Shown here: one piece after another, positions 25,653 through 33,638 of the stretch
How positions within the stretch are numbered: the stretch's first letter is position 1
Layout of the letters: every line of letters begins with the position of its first letter
Origin: an uncultured Flavobacteriales bacterium
GTDB taxonomy: Bacteria > Bacteroidota > Bacteroidia > Flavobacteriales_D > Crocinitomicaceae
DNA length: 64,000 bases
Assembly: GCA_937876195.1 (NCBI GenBank)
Contig: CALEIK010000025.1
Location: forward strand, 62,001-126,000
Direction of reading: 5' to 3'
Position numbers and translations under genes: made by a program
Notes under the pieces: generated by a model
The model's input: only the letters and a program-made list of their open reading frames with translations
What the model was told of the DNA's origin: nothing
Database searches by the model: none

Positions 25653-25862
25653 TTAACCGCCAAGTGCGCAAAGGAATTTTAAAAGTTCTACTGGCAAAAA
25701 GAGGCGCTAAGAATAAGGCAATGGTCATTGCCTTTGTCATACGAAGAAATTTTAATGAACCATCCAACATCAACGCAGTTGATATCTTTCCTGCCAGTCG
25801 CAGACAGGGTGTGCTTTCTTCGCCAATGGCTTCACTTTTACTTTGCGCGCTTTGTGGTTAAA
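25653..25862. repeat. TIR-bounded intergenic element, copy 3 (210 bp)
   Basis: The ends TTAACCGCCAAGTGCGCAAAG and CTTTGCGCGCTTTGTGGTTAA are terminal inverted repeats (18 of 21 positions match). Inside are two perfect hairpins, AGGCAATG-GT-CATTGCCT (25716-25733) and ATCAAC-GCA-GTTGAT (25769-25783), plus TTCTACTGGCAAAAA and TTCGCCAATGG, which echo the ACTGGCAAA and TTCGCCAATTC text of the elements at 16.1-16.5 kb. A small frame inside is a by-product of the repeat. Confidence 0.8.
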
Positions 25863-25863
25863 C

Positions 25864-26053
25864 TAACCGCTATGTGCGCAAAGGAATTTTAAAAGTTCTA
25901 CTGGCAAAAAGGAGGCGCAAGGAATAAGGCAATAGTCATTGCCTTTGTCACACGAAGAAATTTTAATGAACCATCCAACATCAACGCAGTTGATCTCTTA
26001 GTGTTCTTTCTTCGCCAATGGCTTCACTTTTACTTTGCGCGCTTTGTGGTTAA
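25864..26053. repeat. TIR-bounded intergenic element, copy 4 (190 bp)
   Basis: A direct tandem copy of the previous element, about 90% identical by eye, lacking about 24 bases between the second hairpin and TTCTTTCTTCGCC. It ends CTTTGCGCGCTTTGTGGTTAA and is followed by a further truncated left end (CTAACCGCAAACC at 26055-26067). Together the two copies fill the 536-base gap between ndk and pepT. Confidence 0.8.
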
Positions 26054-26086
26054 ACTAACCGCAAACCATCTGTGTTAAATTCCTAG

Positions 26087-26506
26087 TTAAAATATCTCTG
26101 AAGCAGAAAAGTGAAATTCACCTTCAATTTGTGCGTTTTCGTCTGAATCAGAACCGTGAACAGCGTTTTTCGCTTTTGATTCTGCATAGTTCTTACGAAT
26201 TGTACCTTCTGCAGCTTCTGCTGGATCAGTTGCACCAATCAATGCTCTAAAGTCAGCAACCGCGTTGTCTTTCTCTAAAATAGCAGCTACGATAGGACCT
26301 GAAGTCATGTACTCAACCAATTCCATGTAAAATGGACGTTCTGCGTGTACTTCGTAAAATTTCTTTGCTTGATCTTCTGATAAACGCGTGTATTTCATCG
26401 CTTTGATTGTAAAACCAGCGTCGATAATCATTTGGATAATATTCCCCATGTGCCCGTTTTCAATTGCATCAGGCTTAAGCATTGTGAATGTTCTGTTCGT
26501 TGCCAT
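26087..26506 (-). CDS. ndk: Nucleoside diphosphate kinase
   Basis: 139 residues from MATNRTFTMLKPDA. It passes the gamma-phosphate from NTPs to NDPs through a phosphohistidine. The active His117 is in NAVHGSDS. R and T residues of the nucleotide pocket are in RALIGATDPAEA and GTIRKNYA. The length is normal. The upstream in-frame extension to 26569 lacks conservation features. A TAACTTTG box lies 30 bases upstream. Confidence 0.97.
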   Translation of the reverse strand: MATNRTFTMLKPDAIENGHMGNIIQMIIDAGFTIKAMKYTRLSEDQAKKFYEVHAERPFYMELVEYMTSGPIVAAILEKDNAVADFRALIGATDPAEAAEGTIRKNYAESKAKNAVHGSDSDENAQIEGEFHFSASEIF

Positions 26507-26536
26507 TTTCTTGTGTTTGTTTTCTAAAATTTGGCG

Positions 26537-26544
26537 CAAAGTTA
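26537..26544 (-). promoter_or_regulatory. -7 promoter box (TAACTTTG) for ndk
   Basis: On the minus strand TAACTTTG matches TAnnTTTG. A TTG lies 22 bases farther upstream, close to the expected -33 spacing. The leader would be about 25 bases. Confidence 0.5.
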
Positions 26545-26621
26545 ACCATTTAAGTTGGATTGATTTCAAGGATTTTGGTTTTCTTCTGGATATTATTGAG
26601 GGGTAATTATCACCTAATACA

Positions 26622-26790
26622 GTCCTCCCCCTGCGCCCCCTCCGAAGGGGGAATCTTAATTCTGCTTCGTAAAACTGGATTTTCAGTTTATTTAACGGGT
26701 TAAGCTAATAAGCTCCCTGTCTGACGACAGGCAGGAAAGAAAAGTGGGCACGGCTCGTTTCCCCCTTCGGAGGGGGTGCAGGGGGAGGAC
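26622..26790. repeat. 32-bp inverted repeat (CCTCCCCCTGCGCCCCC type) with internal hairpin
   Basis: The arms at 26622-26653 and 26759-26790 are complementary at 31 of 32 positions and GC-rich, unlike the surroundings. Between them is a perfect CCTGTC-TGAC-GACAGG hairpin (26716-26731). Each arm is itself a hairpin around CCCCCTTCGGAGGGGG. The block fills most of the ~400-base gap between ndk and the ZIP gene. I see no ORF in it. Confidence 0.85.
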
Positions 26791-26876
26791 CGGAAGGACT
26801 GGGAGGACCTTGAAGCGAATTCTCCGACTATGGTTAAAATTTAAGCCGCGTTTATTTATTCTTTTCCAAAAATTGT

Positions 26877-26884
26877 TAGATTTG
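26877..26884 (+). promoter_or_regulatory. -7 promoter box (TAGATTTG) for the ZIP transporter
   Basis: TAGATTTG fits TAnnTTTG and ends 27 bases before the ATG at 26912. No Zur- or Fur-like palindrome is evident nearby. Confidence 0.4.
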
Positions 26885-26911
26885 TCTAACTTATTTCAAA
26901 ATGGACGTATT

Positions 26912-27751
26912 ATGATGCATTCAATACTTGAATTTTTCGAATCAATTGACCCAGTTTTAGCGGCATTTTACGCGACAACGTTTACCTGGTTCTTAACTGC
27001 TGCGGGAGCTGCACTGGTATTTTTATTCAAGACCTTGCACCGAGGATTGTTAGACGGCATGCTTGGTTTTACGGGTGGTGTCATGGTTGCAGCGAGTTTT
27101 TGGTCGTTGTTGAATCCTGCGATTGAAATGTCAGAAACGATGTACCCAACAATGTCGTGGATGCCAGCCGCAGTCGGATTTTTCCTAGGCGCTATTTTCT
27201 TGTTCGGATTGGATAAAGTGATGCCTCACTTGCACATTAACTTTAAGGAAGAAGAAAAAGAAGGGGTGAAGACCCAGTTGCACAGAAGTACGCTGCTTGT
27301 ATTGGCAATCACCTTGCACAACATTCCAGAAGGATTGGCCGTCGGAGTTTTATTTGGAGCAGCAAGTTTAGGAATGGACGGTGCCACCATCGCTGGAGCA
27401 GTAGCCTTGGCAATTGGTATCGGAATTCAAAATTTTCCAGAAGGATTTGCTGTCGCGATGCCATTAAGAAGACACGGAATTAGTCGACGAAAAAGTTTCT
27501 TTTACGGACAACTTTCGGCGGTTGTTGAGCCAATTTTCGGAGTTCTTGGAGCAATTGCAGTCATCTATATGCAACCAATTTTACCTTTCGCACTAGCATT
27601 CGCGGCGGGAGCCATGATTTACGTCGTTGTCGAAGAGGTAATTCCCGAAACCCAGCGCGACAAATACACAGACGTCGCCGTACTTGGATTTATCGGAGGA
27701 TTTTTAATCATGATGATTTTGGATGTTTCGTTGAGTGATATTGTTATATAG
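26912..27751 (+). CDS. ZIP family divalent metal transporter (GufA-like)
   Basis: 279 residues. A longer frame starting at 26744 reads through the GC-rich repeat arm, so the start at MMHSILEFFE is chosen. Eight helices are predicted. Helix 4 carries HNIPEGLAVG (His136, Pro139, Glu140) and helix 5 QNFPEGFAVAMPLR (Asn174, Glu177), the binuclear metal site of ZIP carriers. TGGVMVAASFWSLLNPAIE is typical of the GufA branch. It would import Zn2+ or another divalent cation. The gene is bracketed by two large inverted repeats. Confidence 0.92.
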   Translation: MMHSILEFFESIDPVLAAFYATTFTWFLTAAGAALVFLFKTLHRGLLDGMLGFTGGVMVAASFWSLLNPAIEMSETMYPTMSWMPAAVGFFLGAIFLFGLDKVMPHLHINFKEEEKEGVKTQLHRSTLLVLAITLHNIPEGLAVGVLFGAASLGMDGATIAGAVALAIGIGIQNFPEGFAVAMPLRRHGISRRKSFFYGQLSAVVEPIFGVLGAIAVIYMQPILPFALAFAAGAMIYVVVEEVIPETQRDKYTDVAVLGFIGGFLIMMILDVSLSDIVI

Positions 27752-27893
27752 TTCAAAGTTAGAAAGTTCAAAGTTCAAAGTTCCAACAGTTCAAAGTTTA
27801 AAAGAGTTCAAAGTTCAATGGAATTCTTGAAACGATTAGCAATCCCTCAAAGAATCATATCTTTGAACTTTTTGAACTTTCTAACCTTGAACT
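27750..27893. repeat. Imperfect ~32-bp inverted repeat of GTTCAAAG units
   Basis: The left arm (27750-27780) is built from AGTTCAAAG units and overlaps the ZIP stop codon. The right arm (27861-27893) is its complement apart from one substitution and a 2-base indel. Between them are more GTTCAAAG copies. The structure may form a long stem at the mRNA 3' end. Confidence 0.8.
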
Positions 27894-27929
27894 AAGTAAA
27901 AAACTTTAACATTTTTTTTACATTTAATC

Positions 27930-27961
27930 TTGCACGGGAATAATAAATACTATTAAATTTG
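27930..27961 (+). promoter_or_regulatory. Promoter for a candidate small RNA
   Basis: A TTG (27930-27932) and TAAATTTG (27954-27961) are spaced 21 bases apart, close to the -33/-7 arrangement of Bacteroidota promoters. No ORF follows before a strong terminator about 70 bases downstream. Confidence 0.45.
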
Positions 27962-27964
27962 TAC

Positions 27965-28064
27965 TCATAAGGACAGTGGAGTAGTTTACCATTGTTTCTA
28001 GTTTTATAGTTTTAGCATGGTTTAGCAGAAAGAGGAACAAGTTTTTAGATTTGTTCCTCTTTTT
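27965..28064 (+). ncRNA. Candidate small RNA (~100 nt)
   Basis: The segment starts just after a TTG/TAAATTTG promoter and ends in a Rho-independent terminator with a 12-bp stem. It has no start codon with an ORF of useful length on either strand. The following gene starts about 50 bases after the terminator, so this is a separate transcript or a leader with an attenuator. I recognise no known RNA family. The start is estimated from the -7 box. Confidence 0.45.
28029..28064 (+). terminator. Rho-independent terminator
   Basis: A perfect 12-bp stem, AAAGAGGAACAA (28029-28040) and TTGTTCCTCTTT (28051-28062), with a 10-base loop, followed by T residues. It lies between the ZIP gene and the barrel gene and most simply ends the candidate small RNA. 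Confidence 0.85.
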
Positions 28065-28116
28065 GATTTTAAATAAATCCTTTTATCTTTAGTACCGTTA
28101 AATAAAACGCTACTTT

Positions 28117-29613
28117 ATGAAAACTACAATCCCCTTTTTGATTTTTGGTTGTTTACTTTTTCAAGTGAACTTATTTGCTCAAACGCAAGGCGTAGCCTAT
28201 CCTGCTGTTGGAAAGGGAGTTGCAACGACGTTTGTTACGGATTACCATAGCAACGGCATCAACAGTTCGATGCTCGGTTGGGGTACAGGTTATGAAGGAA
28301 AGCGCTTCACAATGGGTACTACCGAATTCAGTTTAGGGATCTATTCGGATCAATTAGATTCAGAAAAATTAGGAAAACTTTTCACGGGTATCAGAAATGA
28401 TATGATGGGGAAGGAGCAAGGTGGAGCAAATTGGCAAGAACAAAAAGAGTATGCCTCAGAATATTCAAGAGCTGGTATTTCCATTGATTTCTCCTACAAC
28501 TGGCTCGGTTTTTCATTTCAAAGCGAAAAGTTTGGTGGGATCGCATTCAATGTGCAGGAAAGCATGCATTGGTATTCAAAAACGAGCGACCAAACGACAG
28601 ATTTAATCTTTAACGGAAGAGCGTCTCAATATTTCGATCAATTGACTGTAGTTTACGGTGATGATACAACGGTTATTAATAATGATGGGAATGTTTCTCA
28701 AGATACATTGGATCACGTTGCTTATGGAACAGCTTCTGTACCGTTACAGTTAAGTGCCTTGACGAGTGGTTCTGAAATTCAATACGCGTGGAACCGTTAT
28801 TACAATTTTGGCTACGGAAAAAAACTGTTCGGCGATTCGACCTTTGCTTTATCGGCAGGAATTGGAGGACGTTTTATTCAGTCAACGGCACTTTTCAGTA
28901 TGACTTCTGATGCTAGTGGTATTCGCATGTACTCATCCATTTCGCCAAATTCGGGAATTGATTACGGCGCAATTGCAGAATCGAATAGTTCGACATATAC
29001 CCAAAAAGGAAGTATTCCTAAGACCGTTGGGAATGGATATGGAGTTGATGTATCATTGAGCGCGCGTTTGTTCAGTAAGTTGACTGTTGGATTGGCGGTA
29101 AATAACCTCGGTTCTGTTACGTATAAGCGAAATGTCTACCGCGTTCGCGACACGTTGATTGCGAACATGAGCATGGAAGGATTAACAAACTACAACATCA
29201 CAGGATCTTTGAATCAATTTTTAGAAGATGGTGGATTGTTGGTGCTGGAAGGTGAGGAAAAAGTGACAATCAACAATGCAGCAAACATCCGACTTGGTGC
29301 TAAATTGGCCATCGGAAAAATTGCAAACGTTGGAGTCGATTTCGTCGCACCGTTTAATACGGAGAACCCAGGTGGAATTCAAAATCCAGTTTATTCTATA
29401 GGTGGAGACATTCGTCCCGTCAAATGGTTAGTGTTGAGCGCGGGTTACTTTGGTGGTGGAATTTATGAGCACAACATTCCGCTGGGAATTAACTTTGTAT
29501 TGAAAGGAGGAACCTACGAATTTGGAATTTCATCAAGAGATGCCTTGTCTTTCTTTACAAAAGGTTCAAACAGCATTTCATCCGCATTTGGAGTGGGAAG
29601 ATTTAGATTTTAA
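28117..29613 (+). CDS. Outer-membrane beta-barrel protein (DUF5723-like)
   Basis: 498 residues with a signal peptide (FLIFGCLLFQVNLFAQ) and long alternating strands. Motifs include SMLGWGTGYE, FNGRASQYFDQL and LSARLFSKLTVGLAVNNLGS, and it closes with Phe (GVGRFRF), as outer-membrane proteins do. The overall form resembles DUF5723 proteins of Bacteroidota, but I cannot be sure of the family. The cargo is unknown. The stop overlaps the convergent Nudix gene by 4 bases. A second barrel of similar style is at 53.3 kb. Confidence 0.75.
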   Translation: MKTTIPFLIFGCLLFQVNLFAQTQGVAYPAVGKGVATTFVTDYHSNGINSSMLGWGTGYEGKRFTMGTTEFSLGIYSDQLDSEKLGKLFTGIRNDMMGKEQGGANWQEQKEYASEYSRAGISIDFSYNWLGFSFQSEKFGGIAFNVQESMHWYSKTSDQTTDLIFNGRASQYFDQLTVVYGDDTTVINNDGNVSQDTLDHVAYGTASVPLQLSALTSGSEIQYAWNRYYNFGYGKKLFGDSTFALSAGIGGRFIQSTALFSMTSDASGIRMYSSISPNSGIDYGAIAESNSSTYTQKGSIPKTVGNGYGVDVSLSARLFSKLTVGLAVNNLGSVTYKRNVYRVRDTLIANMSMEGLTNYNITGSLNQFLEDGGLLVLEGEEKVTINNAANIRLGAKLAIGKIANVGVDFVAPFNTENPGGIQNPVYSIGGDIRPVKWLVLSAGYFGGGIYEHNIPLGINFVLKGGTYEFGISSRDALSFFTKGSNSISSAFGVGRFRF

Positions 29614-30245
29614 TCCAGTTTGAGTAAAATTTCCTTGAGTTCGGACAACATCATCGCTGTTGCTCCCCATACTTTATAATCTTCAATAGAAAAGTAAGGA
29701 ACGTCTTTGCGTCGTAACGTCTCCCCAATGCGTACATCGCCCATTTGAAGAATACTTTCTTCTTTGAGAATGGATACATCGAAGTGAATGATTTCAGCAA
29801 CCTCTCGTTCTTCTCGCATTAATTCAGGTAGTTCTTCTACGAAAAACAGATAGGGTTGCACGAGAAAATTACTCACGGGAATAAATACTTGGCTTAGTGC
29901 TCCTATCAATTGTTTTTCGTTCAACGGTAAATTTATTTCCTCTGCACATTCGCGACAAGCGGTGAAAACTAGATTTGGGTCAGTGGATTCCATTTTCCCT
30001 CCAGGAAAACTCACTTGTGAGCTATGGACTCCTTCGTAACTGCTTCGTTGAATCAAGACACTCGAAAAGAAATCTTCGGTTGGCGTAAGCACAATCGCAA
30101 CTGCAGACTTTCGGTAATCATCTATATTTTGAAGTGATTCACTCGTAAACGGGCGATTGATTGGCATAAGCGATGCATGCGCTTTTTCTCCGGGCAACGA
30201 TGTAATTTGTTCTTTAAGCTGATCAATAAATTGTTGATGGTTCAT
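29610..30245 (-). CDS. Nudix hydrolase, CoA pyrophosphatase type
   Basis: 211 residues. The Nudix box is FPGGKMESTDPNLVFTAC followed by RECAEE (98-103), with D..L..TA.RE..EE spacing as in the CoA pyrophosphatases (NudL/UPF0035). The RKSAVAIVLTP lead-in and SSQVSFPGG support this. It would cleave CoA to phosphopantetheine and 3',5'-ADP. Its start overlaps the preceding lipoprotein stop (TAATG), so the two genes are translationally coupled. Confidence 0.88.
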   Translation of the reverse strand: MNHQQFIDQLKEQITSLPGEKAHASLMPINRPFTSESLQNIDDYRKSAVAIVLTPTEDFFSSVLIQRSSYEGVHSSQVSFPGGKMESTDPNLVFTACRECAEEINLPLNEKQLIGALSQVFIPVSNFLVQPYLFFVEELPELMREEREVAEIIHFDVSILKEESILQMGDVRIGETLRRKDVPYFSIEDYKVWGATAMMLSELKEILLKLD

Positions 30246-30844
30246 TATTTTTGTACAGAAGAAAGGAGATCGATAAAGTCATCGTACAAATACCCCATAT
30301 TTTTGTGTGTACCAATCATTTGAAAAACAAAGTATTCTCCTTCAATTTCTAGGGTCGCTAGAAAGTAAGAAGATGGATTTTCATTTGAATAAGGCGAACC
30401 ACTCACCACTTGAATGTAACCTGGATATTTGACCGACTTGGGCGTTGATTTTTTAATAGAAGTTGAAGGTTCATACAAGGATTTCTGACGCCGAATAATG
30501 TAATTGTCATGCACGGCATCCAACGGAGAAATATCTTGATCAAAGGCATACTGAATTGTTTCTACATCTCTAGGGTCAAAAGTTTCAACACTGAAATTTA
30601 AATCCATCGAGTAGATTATTTTGGTCTCAGCATTGTCCATGAGGGTGTAATTGTCAGAATAATCATTGACAAAAAAGTCGCAAATCATAAAGTGAATTCC
30701 ATTGTAGTACATCTTCCTCAATTCAGGAAAATCCATCCCATTCTTTTGGATCGCTTTTAGTTGATCATTGTTGTACACCGATCCTGGACAAGCAGTGGTA
30801 AACGCGGCTACGACAATTAGCGATATGATGGTTCTCAACTTCAC
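30245..30844 (-). CDS. Hypothetical lipoprotein
   Basis: 199 residues with a lipoprotein signal (lipobox FTTAC, Cys19). The mature chain has no motif I recognise. It contains DFPELRKMYYNG near the start and ends with an FVFQMIGTHKNMGYLYDDFIDLL stretch split over two strands and a helix. It is probably on the periplasmic face of a membrane. It is coupled by a one-base overlap to the CoA pyrophosphatase gene, although a joint function is not obvious. lgt, which would lipidate it, starts divergently 79 bases away. Confidence 0.7.
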   Translation of the reverse strand: MKLRTIISLIVVAAFTTACPGSVYNNDQLKAIQKNGMDFPELRKMYYNGIHFMICDFFVNDYSDNYTLMDNAETKIIYSMDLNFSVETFDPRDVETIQYAFDQDISPLDAVHDNYIIRRQKSLYEPSTSIKKSTPKSVKYPGYIQVVSGSPYSNENPSSYFLATLEIEGEYFVFQMIGTHKNMGYLYDDFIDLLSSVQK

Positions 30845-30923
30845 GTTTACGAATATAAGCTTTGTTCTTGAATAATAGTATCAAAATACATTATCTTTAA
30901 GCCAAATTCTAAAACAGAAAAGC

Positions 30924-31793
30924 GTGATTTTTGCAATAAATTGGTCAATTGACTCGGAATTAATTGAAGGCTATAAAACACCTAATTTATATGGGTTGCT
31001 TTTTGTGTCAGGTCTTATCATAGGCTACTTCGTGATAAAACGCATGTTCAAAAAGGAAGGGATAAAAGAGGAGCTTTTGGACAAACTGGTACTTTACATG
31101 GTGTTGGCAACGATTATTGGTGCGCGTTTGGGACATGTCCTTTTTTATGGACCTTATTTCGATCAATTTACGCCAGAGGGAATTTTAATGGAACGCGGTT
31201 ATTTCTCCCATCCGTTGGATATCTTGAAAATTTGGGAAGGAGGCTTGGCAAGTCACGGTGGAGCATTTGCAATCATCATAGCGCTTTACTTTTATTCAAA
31301 ACGCGTGATTAAAATGCCCGTCATGTATATTCTCGACAGAATTGCTGCCCCCATTGCCATCGCAGGAACCTTTATACGCTTCGGTAATTTAGCCAACCAT
31401 GAGATGGTAGGGACGTTGACAAATATGCCGTGGGGATTCCGCTTTTTGCACCACGATTGCTACCCACCGTACGATTGTCCTTGGGACATGATACCAGTGC
31501 GTCATCCAGCTCAATTGTATGAGGCATTGTGCTACCTGTTAATTTTCGCTGTACTCATGTACATGTATTGGAAACGAGACGCATGGAAGAAGCAAGGGCT
31601 AATCTTCGGAACATTTCTAGTGTTATTATTTGGCGCGCGATTTATCGTAGAGTTTGTAAAGTTAGGTCAAACAGAACGCGATGAGGTATGGGCGATTAAT
31701 ACCGGACAAATGTTAAGTATTCCATTTATTCTAGCTGGAATTTACATCATTTGGAGGGCACTAAAAACGAAATCCTCAGACCCTCAGACCTGA
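30924..31793 (+). CDS. lgt: Phosphatidylglycerol-prolipoprotein diacylglyceryl transferase
   Basis: 289 residues, seven TM helices. It adds diacylglycerol to the lipobox Cys of prolipoproteins in the inner membrane. IGARLGHVLFYGP, GGLASHGG (His111), RFGNLANHEMVG (Arg152, Asn155, Glu160, with Leu for the common Phe) and HPAQLYEA are the family signatures. The start is a GTG at 30924; no ATG is available upstream. The last 18 bases overlap the convergent STAS-like gene. Many lipoproteins in this window are its expected substrates. Confidence 0.95.
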   Translation: MIFAINWSIDSELIEGYKTPNLYGLLFVSGLIIGYFVIKRMFKKEGIKEELLDKLVLYMVLATIIGARLGHVLFYGPYFDQFTPEGILMERGYFSHPLDILKIWEGGLASHGGAFAIIIALYFYSKRVIKMPVMYILDRIAAPIAIAGTFIRFGNLANHEMVGTLTNMPWGFRFLHHDCYPPYDCPWDMIPVRHPAQLYEALCYLLIFAVLMYMYWKRDAWKKQGLIFGTFLVLLFGARFIVEFVKLGQTERDEVWAINTGQMLSIPFILAGIYIIWRALKTKSSDPQT

Positions 31794-32183
31794 TTTCTTC
31801 TGTTTTAATTCCTTTAGCCAAGCTTCAGCCTCTTTCACATCCGAGGTGATTTTTATCGGGTAGGCTGGTTTATAAAAGTTGATAAAAAACTTTGCGAGCA
31901 GGCGGTTCGGCAAATTTGTCACCACAATTGCAGATGCAGCCAATAAATTAGATTGAACAAAGGGTGCGGTTCTTGCCAGATACTCTTGCGCTTCTTTTGA
32001 GAAGCTGTTAAATGATTGTGCGGTGTTCATTATGGAATAGACTTCTCTTCCATTTGATAGTCTTTCGTAGGCAGCATTGATTTGAATTGCATCGGCAAGT
32101 TCAATTTCGAACGTATCTTTATTCTCTAAAATAATAATGTCGTCTGCGATTTTTCGAATCGTAGCGCAATCAATCTCAATCAT
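31776..32183 (-). CDS. STAS/SpoIIAA-like small protein
   Basis: 135 residues, cytosolic. The order of a short N-terminal beta region, then GREVYSIMNTAQSFNSFSKEAQEYLART and AASAIVVTNLPNRLLAKFFINFYKPAYPIKITSDVKEAEAWL, is that of a Bacteroidota STAS-like family (related to DUF7793). This resembles SpoIIAA, but no Ser for phosphorylation can be assigned. It might take part in a partner-switching regulatory pathway. No kinase or phosphatase is adjacent. It overlaps lgt by 18 bases at the 3' end. Confidence 0.65.
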   Translation of the reverse strand: MIEIDCATIRKIADDIIILENKDTFEIELADAIQINAAYERLSNGREVYSIMNTAQSFNSFSKEAQEYLARTAPFVQSNLLAASAIVVTNLPNRLLAKFFINFYKPAYPIKITSDVKEAEAWLKELKQKKSGLRV

Positions 32184-32542
32184 GAAATTGTCGAATTTAT
32201 GGGTTAATTAGCGGTTTAAAGAAAACGATAAACTTGATTGAATCAAAGAAAAAAATAGAAAATTGAGACCATTTTTTCACAACTATCTACACGCCAAATA
32301 GTTCAGCTACTATATTTCTCAATTGCAATCATCTACTTTTGAGTTGATACTTGCTATCCCCTTTATCTTCGAATTTATATTTAGTGTTAACCAAAGATAA
32401 AGTCCCTATTAAAACATAAACCAATGAACCCGTTCAAATATTAACAGCCGCGCCTTATTAATTTTTTTACCGGCTTAAGTGTTGTAAATTAGCACCATAA
32501 AAATTATAGGTCAATATTAAAATGACACTAAACTACACATCT
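32184..32542. other. 359-base AT-rich intergenic region
   Basis: No ORF, clear hairpin terminator or repeat was found. A minus-strand TATCTTTG (32392-32399) and a plus-strand TACTTTTG near 32333 match TAnnTTTG but lack well-placed -33 elements, so promoter use is uncertain. It separates divergent genes and should hold both promoters. Confidence 0.5.
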
Positions 32543-33172
32543 ATGCGACTACCATTATCTATTGGACTTTTGCTTTTGGCAACTTTTTCATTTGGACAAT
32601 CAACAACAAGACATCAAGCTGATTTAAATCGAGTAATCGTTCGACATTACAACCCAACACAGTGGGAACATATTTGGAATAATTCTCCAGAAATGTACAC
32701 AGCAATCAATTATTATTTCAAAGAGTCTTTTGAAGTTGAAATGGCTAATTGCAGTGAATGTGAGGTAGATTACGAAGTGCTTTACAATCTTGACTTATTT
32801 GATGTTTATGCGCATGAGTCGAACCGTTTGGATGATGCTAATTTTACCTTTTCATACAAGCAGTATATGATCACCCTGCTTCCAAAGAATAATGTATACC
32901 CTCAATTGCAAGGGTTAGTGCCTACCGAACTAGTCAATTATATAGCACCACGCGATTTCCCAACCTTTGAATTGACAAACGATGACTATGCCGAGTACCT
33001 TGAATATAAGAAAAGTGTATATGCTTGGGCAAAAGATTTTCCAGAGCAATATAGAATACTAACCAATGATGAAAATTTATTGAAGATGTCAATCAAAGAA
33101 TTTTCGGAACTAGCAGAGGAACGAAAGTCGTTGGTCTTGAACCACGTTGATGGATATTTAATTATTGACTAG
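32543..33172 (+). CDS. Secreted hypothetical protein
   Basis: 209 residues from ATG at 32543, which gives a clean signal peptide (LPLSIGLLLLATFSFGQ); an ATG at 32522 would add seven residues. The body has one CSEC pair (~ residues 70-73) and ends in a helix rich in Glu/Lys. I recognise no family. It is followed 22 bases later by another small secreted protein and then a T9SS cargo protein, all on the same strand, so they may be produced together. Confidence 0.65.
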   Translation: MRLPLSIGLLLLATFSFGQSTTRHQADLNRVIVRHYNPTQWEHIWNNSPEMYTAINYYFKESFEVEMANCSECEVDYEVLYNLDLFDVYAHESNRLDDANFTFSYKQYMITLLPKNNVYPQLQGLVPTELVNYIAPRDFPTFELTNDDYAEYLEYKKSVYAWAKDFPEQYRILTNDENLLKMSIKEFSELAEERKSLVLNHVDGYLIID

Positions 33173-33194
33173 TATATATTTTCAGAGAGATACG

Positions 33195-33623
33195 ATGAAG
33201 TTTAATTCTAATGGCGATAACATGAGGTGTACGGGACTTTCTAATCTCAGAAGAGTTTCTTCCTACTTATTTGTTCTGTTTTTCCTTGTGATCTCTTTCA
33301 ATGGTTTTGCCCAAACGCGAATTTTTACTCCCGAAGAAGAGCGATTGAATGATACCTACATATTGGCTGACATGGAAACGATTCGTGTTTTTGTCCGTGA
33401 AACGCTCGATAAGCCATTGCCTTCAGATTATAGAATTCCTTCCTACATTAGCGAATGTTCCGATGGGGAAATGGCAGGGAAGGTAGTTGGGACATATTAT
33501 CCTGAATTTTATGGAAAGCAAGGCAAAAATCTACTTGAAGCTGTAAAAGCGCACCCTGCAGTGTATGTGCGCATGATAAATGAATACAAGGCAATACGAA
33601 CATTATTTGAGCCTACTAACTAA
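33195..33623 (+). CDS. Small secreted hypothetical protein
   Basis: 142 residues from ATG at 33195. The N-terminus is long for a signal peptide (hydrophobic core LFVLFFLVISFNGFAQ at ~27-42), so ATG at 33222 is an alternative. The mature ~100 residues have single Cys and Trp-free helical text with no motif I know. It lies between the preceding secreted protein and the Cys-rich T9SS protein, with 15 bases to the latter. Confidence 0.6.
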   Translation: MKFNSNGDNMRCTGLSNLRRVSSYLFVLFFLVISFNGFAQTRIFTPEEERLNDTYILADMETIRVFVRETLDKPLPSDYRIPSYISECSDGEMAGKVVGTYYPEFYGKQGKNLLEAVKAHPAVYVRMINEYKAIRTLFEPTN

Positions 33624-33638
33624 TTAAACTACAATAAA

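Noticed and set aside
25664..25861. 65-residue frame within the intergenic repeat
   Set aside because: It coincides with the TIR element, and the tandem copy does not preserve the frame.
26744..26911. N-terminal extension of the ZIP transporter (GTARFPLRRGCRGRTGR...)
   Set aside because: This part translates the GC-rich repeat arm and is unlike any ZIP N-terminus; a promoter box lies inside it.
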